A stretch of 64,000 nt of DNA from Parvibaculum sp046297875 (GTDB lineage Bacteria; Pseudomonadota; Alphaproteobacteria; Parvibaculales; Parvibaculaceae): the NCBI RefSeq assembly GCF_046297875.1, contig NZ_JBKBHD010000001.1:124001-188000 (forward strand), read 5' to 3'. Shown here in pieces: positions 63,149 to 64,000 of this stretch (its first letter is position 1; the number at the start of each line of letters is the position of its first letter). The position numbers and the translations under genes are program-made. The notes below the pieces were generated by a model that was not told the origin of the DNA, did no database searches, and worked only from the letters and a program-made list of their open reading frames with translations.

Positions 63149-64000
63149 ATGACGGCGAAACCGCCAAAAACGTCCGTCCAGTCCGCTGCCGAAGCGGCGA
63201 TGCGCGCCGACAAGGCCGTCGTCATCGGCCTCAATGCCGCGATCGTGACTGTTTCCGAGAACGAGCCGAAAATCCTGATCGTGCCGCATGACGAGTCGGA
63301 AGATTCCGGCGGCTGGGACGCGCTGCCCTTCGGTCCGTTCAATCCGATGCAGCACCGCACGCTTGAAATCGGCCTGCGCTCCTGGGTGCAGGAACAGACG
63401 CATCTCGAACTCGGTTATGTCGAACAGCTCTACACATTCGGCGATCGCGGGCGCCATTCGCTCGAGGCCGATACACCGGGGGAGCATGTCGTTTCCGTCG
63501 GCTATCTCGCATTGACGCGCGGGCACGACGCGGAATTGCAGGGCGCGGCATGGAGCGACTGGTATCGCCATTTCCCCTGGGAAGACTGGCGCGACGGAAA
63601 GCCCGCCATCATCGAACAGGCAATTGTGCCGCTCTTGCGCGATTGGGTGTCGCGGCAGGCGGAAGCAACGCCCGACGAGCTTTCGCGCGGCAAGCGGCGC
63701 GACCGGATGCGGCTTTGCTTCGGCGTCGATGGCGTGGCGTGGGACGATGAGAAGGCACTTGAACGCTACGAGCTTCTCTACAGCGCCGGTCTCCTGCAGG
63801 AAGCGGCGCGCGACGGGCGGCCAAATGCGCTGACGCTGGCAGACCGGGGCGTGCCCCAGCTTGGACGGCCGATGCAATTCGACCATCGCCGCATTCTCGC
63901 AACCGCCATGAGCCGGCTGCGCGCCAAGATCAAATACCGCCCGGTGGCCTTCGAGCTGATGCCGCCCGCCTTCACGCTTTACGAACTGCAGAAGACGGTG
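63149..64000 (+). CDS. NUDIX-like/winged-helix regulator (NrtR/NadQ family), 3' end cut
   Basis: An open frame from ATG 63149 to the window end (284 residues so far, no stop). The N-terminal half (about 20-170) is a NUDIX-like domain with a degenerate Nudix box (LEIGLRSWVQEQTHLELGYVEQ). The C-terminal part has HRRILATAMSRLRAKIKYRPVAFELMPPAFTLYELQ, typical of the winged-helix arm of NrtR/NadQ NAD-metabolism repressors. The pair with HD hydrolase and phosphatase supports this. It would sense ADP-ribose or NAD-related ligands and repress NAD biosynthesis genes, expected beyond the window. Start is supported by position 6 bases after the previous stop. Confidence 0.78.
   Translation, partial: MTAKPPKTSVQSAAEAAMRADKAVVIGLNAAIVTVSENEPKILIVPHDESEDSGGWDALPFGPFNPMQHRTLEIGLRSWVQEQTHLELGYVEQLYTFGDRGRHSLEADTPGEHVVSVGYLALTRGHDAELQGAAWSDWYRHFPWEDWRDGKPAIIEQAIVPLLRDWVSRQAEATPDELSRGKRRDRMRLCFGVDGVAWDDEKALERYELLYSAGLLQEAARDGRPNALTLADRGVPQLGRPMQFDHRRILATAMSRLRAKIKYRPVAFELMPPAFTLYELQKTV

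Overview
The window is a gene-dense (roughly 63-65% G+C by eye), mostly core stretch of an alphaproteobacterial chromosome. Supporting signs are an Usg-family gene, a TIGR02301-like gene, a bactofilin, an InhA-type FabI, a PNPOx/CDF pair, the order HDAC-xseB-ispA-dxs-tlyA-TrmA/RumA-like methyltransferase, and an HD hydrolase / tyrosine phosphatase / NUDIX-wHTH regulator cluster like that seen in Hyphomicrobiales. The many acyl-CoA ligases and dehydrogenases would fit a Parvibaculum-like lipid and hydrocarbon degrader; that genus assignment is an inference. I found 65 protein genes, two of them cut by the window edges. I saw no tRNA, rRNA, CRISPR array, insertion sequence or prophage, and no gene-free stretch longer than 300 bases.

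Layout. 1-6000: copper-binding DUF1775 protein (5' cut), PLP decarboxylase, small repeat lipoprotein, acyl-CoA synthetase, a small one-span protein behind an elaborate regulatory region, a MarR regulator, and a metallo-beta-lactamase-fold hydrolase. 6000-21400: DUF1499 membrane protein, DmdB-like ligase, amidase, a low-GC nucleotidyltransferase-like gene (the clearest foreign gene), class III aminotransferase, SDR, APH-kinase fusion, CDF transporter, pdxH, glycine-zipper lipoprotein, Sel1 protein, DnaJ-like protein, fabI and aroC. 21400-31900: a long minus-strand block. It holds an acyl-CoA dehydrogenase, a GltS-like symporter and an MBL hydrolase, then the HDAC-xseB-ispA-dxs-tlyA-methyltransferase string, which covers isoprenoid precursor synthesis plus RNA methylation.

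32000-45900: Sua5, VOC protein, serine hydrolase, FAD oxidoreductase, CNNM/CorC-like protein, SRAP peptidase, a Zur-like Fur protein, an SDR-MarR-LldD operon, PQQ-type sugar dehydrogenase, a nitronate monooxygenase behind a strong palindromic operator, and small hypotheticals. 45900-64000: a four-gene minus operon (quinone/acrylyl-CoA reductase, feruloyl-CoA-synthase-like ligase, LysE exporter, ThDP enzyme), usg, a family 9 glycosyltransferase, ygfZ-tag, bactofilin, a KAS III homologue, a Lon-like protease with two tandem universal stress proteins, and the HD / PTP / NUDIX-regulator cluster running off the right edge.

The most notable accessory signals are: the nested palindromes and promoter at 3876-3939 with a structured leader and a 73-residue protein; two copies of a palindromic REP/MITE-like repeat (5873-5998, 10595-10687); the low-GC nucleotidyltransferase-like gene at 10127; the operator at 43831; and the Lon-USP-USP operon. 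None amounts to a demonstrably new multi-gene system. They are regulatory or single-gene leads.
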